This document shows positions 32,601 through 39,162 of a DNA stretch of 39,162 nucleotides, piece after piece. The stretch spans positions 1 through 39,162 of the forward strand of contig JAAVTG010000046.1 of assembly GCA_011947345.1 (NCBI GenBank). The letters are read 5' to 3'. The notes beneath the pieces were generated by a model, which saw only the letters and a list, made by a program, of their open reading frames with translations, did no database searches and had not been told where the DNA came from. How positions within the stretch are numbered: position 1 is the stretch's first letter; each line of letters opens with the position of its first letter. Source of the stretch: Phytophthora quininea. Lineage: Eukaryota > Oomycota > Peronosporomycetes > Peronosporales > Peronosporaceae. The translations under genes and the position numbers were made by a program.

Positions 32601-35600
32601 GTCACTGTTCAGAGATTGGAAAGATGGGACAGCACCAGCACTGCTACCCAGCCGTGCTTGAACAAGCGAAGCCGCAAAGACTCCTGAAGCCGCCACAGCG
32701 CTTTCGATAGCAGAGGACGTCGTCGCATTCAGCGTTTTCTGCATCCTCACTGCCAACGAAAAAGCCCGCGCAAATGTGTCTACAATTTCGTCCTTCGTGA
32801 TGACAATCTTCGAGTTCGACATCTCGGCGTATAGCTTGATGTGTGTTTTGCAGAGCCGCTGCATGATGTTGTCTGTTATCAGTAGATCTGCATCCACAGC
32901 TGCCGAGAGACCATCCTCACTGATAGAAGGTGTTGCTTGACCTGGACCCAAAAGGCTTTAAAGTCGCGGCCGCTGTAGTCGGGAAATTGTTCGCGGTATT
33001 CCTTTTCCAACAGCTCCTCCTCTGTCTCCAAATCGAGCTGCCGCACCTTGTATTTAAACAGTTCTTCTTCCTCCTTCCGTTTCTGCTCCTCGCGCTCTTT
33101 TGCTCCTGCCATTTCGTCAAGAAGAGATCGAAAAGCGCCTTGCTGCTGCTTAGCGCCATTTTCACCGCTGTTGTATCGAACGCACGGTTAGACCGAGCCG
33201 CCATGACAGTGTCTCGGAAGAGGAACTCCATCTTCGCTAGCGCCACATCGAGCAGAGCAACCTCTACTTTGCGTCTGTTGCCGCCGAATAAAATGGGCGT
33301 CGCTTTCGTCCCAACAGTTTGCAGCATCAACTGGATCCCCTGCCATGATATGTCCGTTGTGTTTCCAGTGGGGTCGGCCCGAAGCGTAGCTGGGAATTGC
33401 ACCAAAGCAAGCGCCAAAGTATTCTTCTGTTGCTCCTTTAATGACTTCTCTTTAAGCTGCTGATACAGCGAACATGTAACAAGCGCAACACCTTCCTTCA
33501 CACAATAAATTGCAGCACCAATTGGCTCCACCATATCACGAAAACATTCGCCAAACTTCTTCGCTAGCTGAGCAAGGAAGCTTTCCGAGGTTTGCTGGAA
33601 CATCTCCAACTCACGCAGTAAGTCCCGTTTCCGCTTCAGCGTAGACTTCGAAGAGCGTGTCGACGACAACAAAGTGAGCATCTTTTCTGCCGACATTACA
33701 GTCGCATTGAACCGAAGCAGATCGCGGAAAAGGTCCCCAAACACGGACATCGCCACAGGTTTCATCTCGAACTCATCCGGACTAATAGCGTCAAATTCGC
33801 CACGCGGCTTGGTTGGCTGGTAACGCTGAATCGCGTGAGCAGAAACTTCCATTACGCTTCTGTATAGGTCACGCAAAGTCTGCGATTCCTTTTTCACGGT
33901 CTCTAGCGACGGCATAGGAGACGGATTCAAACGATGAATGGAAGAATTCGCTGCATCTTGCAAGGTGATCATTGCCAAGCGACTCAATAGCGTCTCTTTC
34001 CTCACCAATGGTTTCGTGACGGGGTCTACTGGGGACGAAGGAAGAAGCAGTGCAAAGCGCCACAAGCCTAGAAGAACCATACTGTGGCCAAGATCCTGCT
34101 CTGTCATGTCCGAATCCAACAGCCGCAGCATTGGGATCAGAAGTTGATCCACCAAATTCACGAACGTACTGTCGCCTGATGTCTGCAGGGACTTGAGCAA
34201 CTGAGCTTGCCCCTTAGCACCAAGCGAAGAACTGCTGCCCAGCTGGAGCAGCGTTTCCTGAATGTCTTCCCATTGGGCGGCACTGAATGTTGTCTCGAAT
34301 GCCAGTACGGTCGACACAAACAGCTCCTTCACAAAAGTGATGCTTGTGCATTTCATTTGCTGCCCTTGCTTTGCTTGATCAGACGCAAAATGACGCTTGA
34401 TCTTCTCCAATCTCGTTGATCGAACGTTAGCTTCGATCGTAGGACACGACGACTCCTCCAAGTTCACTTCCGAAATATTCTTGAAGGCGACCGCGCTTTG
34501 GACAGCCTGAAACAAACGTGGATACCCGGCAATCGCCTGTGCATGATCTTGAACATCCGTCGACACGGCAGGGAGGTGTCTATTTGCCTTCCGTAGCTTT
34601 CTCCGAGTGTCAAAAATCTCGAGCGAAATCAAGTCCACCTCATTAAAGCTATTGCAACGTAAGAACTGGTGAAAGCCAAACAGAACGCCGTTTAAGTGAG
34701 ATTGTACCACGGTTGTAAACGTTTCCAACTCGGCGGATTGAGAGACAGCGAGACGGATGTCGCTGGGATCCAACTCCGAGAACGTATGTCCACACCACAC
34801 AATATCCTGGTAAGCATAGAAGCAAGCTGGGTCGCGAAGCCCAAGACGAAGAAGCTCTGCAATGATGCCTTCCAGCAATGTCAATACGCTCAATATCGTT
34901 TTTAGCAGATCCAAGTAACTGGCATGAGTTGAATCATTTTTGACCAGCCGATACATATTCACGATTCGGACAAGCTCAGCAATTGCTTTGAGTTCCTGGC
35001 GAGCAAGCGCATGCTCTAGCAGCGGGCTGAGCTGAAAAGTTACCATTCGATCCATCAGCAGAGCGCTCTCCTTCATGTCAAACAGCAAAATAGGAGCATC
35101 CTTGCCAATGCGGCTGTCTTCTTCACTCAAAAAGTCGACGTGGCTGTCCGCACTGTCCTCGATCTCGCTGAGGTAAAGGGTTTTCTTTGAGATGAGAGAC
35201 GTCATTTCAGTTTGGTTCTCCTGGAGTTTCTTCAGCAGAACACTGGGCAACTTGAATAGCTCTTCGGCCATCAGTGCATGGGGCTGACGCTTGTCTGATG
35301 CATCGCCACTTCTTCCCCGCGTTTTCTCTTGAGCCAAATACGAAAACGTACAAAGTGCATGCAAAACCTCTTTACGCGTGTCGACATCCACGTAAAACAG
35401 TGAAGACACGTCCAGCTTCCCACTCTTCATCGCAGCTTCCATGGACGCAATACCACCAAACAGCAACGCCAACACATCAACACTACCGTCCGCAGCCGCC
35501 GAAGATCCAAGCGAAAGCGCAGAGAACGAGCTCGAATTCACTTGCATGAACGTTTTTGACAATCGGTTTAGCAAGTACTCAGCGCCCCACAAGTTGGCGT

Positions 35601-38600
35601 TACTTGGGAGCAGCGAGTGCCCGCCCTTCTTCCACAGCACATTCTTCTTGGAGCCGCATCCGATCAGTTTTTCAATCGTCTCTTGCATGCGCTGGGACAT
35701 ATCAAGTAGGTCATTCCAGCACGTTCTCCACGGCGCTGCCGTCTCTTTCGTATCCTCAATCAATTTAGATAATCGATGGAGAGACTTCTTCAGCCACTGC
35801 CAGTGGATAAGGAAGTGTGTCCATTCGAACGTTGACACACGCAACTGGATTGAAAACTCAAATCGATCACGTACAAGGGTTTGCAACGCCTCAAAGAAAG
35901 CCGAGTTCATCGTCAAGTCGGAAAAGTCATTGATAATCGCTCCAAGGAAAGAGTCAAAGGCGTTCACCAAAGGATACACCAAGAAGATCAAGTCATTTTC
36001 CACGTTGGCTCGGTCGACGTGATACTTGTGAACAGCGTACGATTGCTGCAATACAGAAAACCCATTAAGACTGGTCTCCTGTTGGCGTTTGCTGCGCTTT
36101 GATGACGTTGAAAACAAACCATCGACCTGACGATGCTGCTCCTGCTCACAAAACCTCAACCACTGCACTCCGTCAAGCAACTCTAATTGACGCTGTCCGA
36201 TCTGTACAGTGTTCCAGGCGTTTTCAAGATCCTCCTTCTTAAATGGAGACTTTGCAATCCCCTCGAAGACCAAAGACTGCAGCCGCAGAAACTGCGCGTG
36301 GTTAGCTGCGAGATAAACAGAGGTCGGGGGAAGGTTATCCTTGATACCAACCAGGCCGATCAAGTTTTGAAGTGCCTCGCTCGTTTTACGAAAAATGATA
36401 GCAAATAGCTCGGACTTCACAATCGATTGACAGTAGCGTGCTAGCAATTCCATTGAGGCCAGCACACTCGCATTTCCAGGTACACCATGCGCAATCTTCT
36501 CCAAAGCAAAAAGTAAGCGATCTTCAGTCATCGATCCGCAGCTAGAAGCGCACATGGTCGCCACTTGTACAATGCGGCGCAGAGCAGAAGGGGCCAGTGT
36601 CACAGCTAACGCTGCGTCAGTCTTGTCGTCGACTTGGAAAAATGACTTTGAGACCAAGTGACTGCGTACTTCTTCTAGAGCACTCTGGGAGTACATCGTC
36701 TCTGTCTGTTGACACCGAGAAGCTACGCAGCTTAGCCAAGCAGCTGTGCTGGAATCAGTCGTACTAGTGGCTTCCCGGGATTGATACACTTAACTTCAGG
36801 GGCCAGCCAGGTCAGCTGCAAAGTCTCAACGTCGTTGTCACCTGATAGTTGTGAGGACAAGATGAGGTGTTCAATGTATGCGATGTCGCGCTGCAACGTA
36901 AAGCATTCGCTTTGCTGGCACAGCGCAAACGTCGAAAGAGCAACACCTGCTGGGAGGATACGTTGGCGTTGCGGTTCATCACGAGAACTCGAAAGTGCAG
37001 CACGGAATGCATCCAAAACGTCTTGACTCAAATCAAGCTGCGTCAACAAGTCGTCGCCATACACACGCCGAAACGATTCTGCAATGGCACTGAGAGGCTG
37101 CACACCTCGAGAAAGCTCTGCGGACGCCAACAGAGACCAATTCTCAAGATGCCTTCGATTGATGCGAGAGAAGTTGACGCCAGACGCATACTGTCCCAAT
37201 TTCTCCTCAACACGTTCGTGGGAACGCTGGAAAGCCCTACAAAGAGCGAACCCTGGAATACCACAAGCCACGGGGATTCGAGCAAGATCCAGGCGCAGGA
37301 CGTCCTCTCCAGCGAGTGCAATCTCCACACACCGATTTCGCATCGCCCGTGACACCTCGCCATGGTGCGCATCCATCGCCAAGAACATTCGGAAGTTTTT
37401 GTGGGGCTTAATCACACGCAACTTCCCGTTGATGATTCCGCACTCATTGATCAGCATTTCTCCACCGGTTTCCATCAAAGAGTTCAATCTATCCAGTACG
37501 GACGAGCTGCAAAAGTTCACATTGTCCAAGAGAACCCACTCACCTCTCTCCATCGCCTGGATCAGAGTGCCGTCTACCCATTCGAAACAGCTCGCAATCG
37601 AACTAGATTTGCTCAGTTGAACGACACTGTTGATCTCCGTCGACAGTTTAGTAAGCGTCGACAAGTCTTGGTCATTTCTAGACAATACCTTTCGAAGCAG
37701 AACCACCATATCTCTCATCAAGTCAACAACCACGTCGTCAAGCTGGCCCTTAGCGAGCTTTTTAGTTGAGGATGTCTTTCCCTTGACATTGGAAGCCGAA
37801 TAACTTCCAGTGAAAAGCTTCTCTCGTGAAGATAATGCCCACCACGCGCTGCTCAGGTGGTTCGTTTGTTTGAGCGACGTCGACTTCTTCTTCTGCGAAG
37901 TTGTGCTAGATGCCGAATCAACCATCAGCTTTCGGATTGCACGTTCGTAAATGACCTGGAGTTCTTGCTTGATACCTCTAAGTTTCCTACCGAGATCGAC
38001 CTGTTCAAAGCAGCCAAGCAGTTCAGTCGCATCCGTTCCTGCACTCATTCCCAATTCGTGTAGCGTGTTGCCACTGAGAGCAGCAAGCAGGCGAACCGAC
38101 GACGTTTTTCCACTAGCCGGTGGACCTATTAGCAATGCGGGCCAAGCCATATTCACACAATGCACCAACCCTTCCATCGGTTTCAAGAGAAAATTGAAGA
38201 GTGGGGCACGACACGACTAGCTGGAAGGCCATGCTGACGCTTAAGCAACGCATTTCCAATTTCTACATGATCGGCTGACACACGCAATGAGGTAGAACTG
38301 AGATCCATCGGCTTCAATCCGAAAAACTCTTCGAACCGACGAGAAATCAATTCGCGATCGCGAGCAGAACGCATTCTTTCGATGTAGATGAAGTTCACGT
38401 AGTAGCTCAAAGCCTGCACTTGTTGTTCAGGGACGGCAACCTCTTGTTGCTTCAGCAGGTCGCAAAGCGAAAGACGTCTCGCAAGTTAAACTCCCATGGC
38501 GCACCTGATCGGCCGTATCTGCAGTTCACCATGGTGTCTTCATGCACCGCGCGGTTAAAGCCAATCATCCGTTCGAGCAAAGTCTGGTTCGACAACACAG

Positions 38601-39162
38601 AGGTAGCTGTTCTTGCGAACTCGCAGTGGAGGGTGGGGTACATCGAGCTCGCGATATGGATTAGATCCTGCTCGTGAAGAGTTTCGACAAAGACTCGCGT
38701 GAACCGATTCAGGAAAGACTTTGGCAGCCCTTTACGCCCACCGCCCTGGCGGAGTGGGTTTTGCGCTGCAAACACGCGGAAGGTGGGTGGGCACTCGAAC
38801 TCGCGATCTAACTCTGGGATGAAGACACTACCTCGATGATCCAAGCAGGAGTTTAATCCCTCCAATACAGATTGCGAAGCCAAGTTCAGCTCATCTAACA
38901 ACACCCAGTCGCCCGCCTTCAGCGCACGCAAGAACACACCATCACACCACTCGAACATCCCGCTGGAATTTCCGCTCTCACTCTCATCGTCGGCAGCTGA
39001 CGAGGCTGCTGGCAGATCCGACCCAAAAAGATCGGAAATGTCTGTCTGCTCCGACAAGTTAATGCGCACAAGTCGATGGCCAGATGCTGCTGCTAAAGCG
39101 CTGATCAAACTTGTCTTGCCAACGCCAGGTGAGCCTTCAAGGATGATTGGGCGACTAACTTG
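26611..39162 (-). CDS. MDN1: Midasin, dynein-related AAA+ ATPase of 60S ribosome biogenesis (5' partial, several frameshifts)
   Basis: About 4,180 C-terminal residues of a giant protein; the start lies beyond 39162. The edge opens at a Walker A (GSPGVGKTS), followed by Walker B VLLDELNLASQSVLEGLN and FAAQNPLRQGGGRKGLPKS, typical of AAA5. A second AAA unit has GPPASGKTS (about 38101-38127), the altered Walker B LLDNVNFCSSSVLDRLN and AMRNRCVEIA, matching AAA6. Then come a linker of about 2,000 residues, an Asp/Glu-rich tract (about 29495-27590), and a C-terminal VWA/MIDAS domain with AIDDSESM (DxSxS, about 27229-27249). Midasin pulls assembly factors such as Rsa4 and Ytm1 off pre-60S particles in nucleolus and nucleoplasm. 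Frame changes lie near 38464, 38196, 36742, 33099, 32951, 32568, 31470 and 27460. Seven equal one missing base; the last equals two missing or one extra. Confidence 0.95.
27590..29495 (-). other. Acidic Asp/Glu-rich tract of midasin
   Basis: About 630 residues dominated by Asp, Glu, Gln, Lys and Ser without globular motifs. They form the flexible arm that tethers the MIDAS domain in this family. Low-complexity GAN/GAC runs on the coding strand leave long antisense open frames that are not genes. Confidence 0.85.

Noticed and set aside
36732..36800. An intron at the midasin frame change near 36742.
   Set aside because: No GT-AG pair of plausible length restores the frame there; one missing base does, as at the other sites.
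1..39162. Secreted RXLR or Crinkler effector genes, tRNAs, rRNAs and CRISPR arrays.
   Set aside because: No open frame combined a signal peptide with RXLR/EER or LFLAK motifs, and no cloverleaf, rRNA segment or spaced short-repeat array was seen.

Overview
The window looks like nuclear DNA of an oomycete, most likely Phytophthora or a close relative. Genes are dense and on both strands, introns are short (about 57-78 bp, GT-AG) or absent, a CDK-like kinase is fused to a cyclin, and a decayed Helitron pair sits among housekeeping genes. The taxonomic call is an inference from gene content; no species marker is present.

Layout. 1-2099 (+): 3' part of a CDK-like kinase/cyclin fusion, seven exons in the window. 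2275-3862 (-): mitochondrial-type RecA, six exons. 4155-5549 (+): unrecognised basic protein with an internal duplication. 5790-9337 (-): Slo/BK-like channel with two RCK domains, six coding exons. 9963 to about 16.4 kb (-): Helitron with a multiply frameshifted Rep-helicase. 16425-16636: 212-bp foldback element. 16757-19190 (+): second Helitron 3' half, inverted relative to the first. 19191-20813: no supported gene. 20814-23297 (+): MICAL-type flavin monooxygenase. 23507-26277 (-): Tudor-SN (SND1). 26611-39162 (-): C-terminal two thirds or more of midasin (MDN1/Rea1), its start beyond the right edge.

The cellular genes are unrelated in pathway: cell cycle, organelle recombination, ion transport, actin oxidation, RNA metabolism and 60S ribosome assembly. 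There is no cluster logic beyond convergent and divergent pairs. The Helitron block, about 9 kb with both 3' ends pointing outward, separates the channel from the MICAL gene and ends only about 0.6 kb upstream of the channel's likely start codon.

A second theme is reading-frame quality. The CDK-cyclin, MICAL, SND1 and midasin genes are all broken by isolated indels. Almost all equal one missing base, often in or beside a homopolymer, and adding one base per site returns an exact codon count for the CDK-cyclin, MICAL and SND1 genes. Since midasin is essential in studied eukaryotes, I read most of these as base-calling or assembly errors. The Helitron frameshifts may partly share that origin. 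Splice sites, lengths and motifs were worked out by eye; no alignment or search was run.
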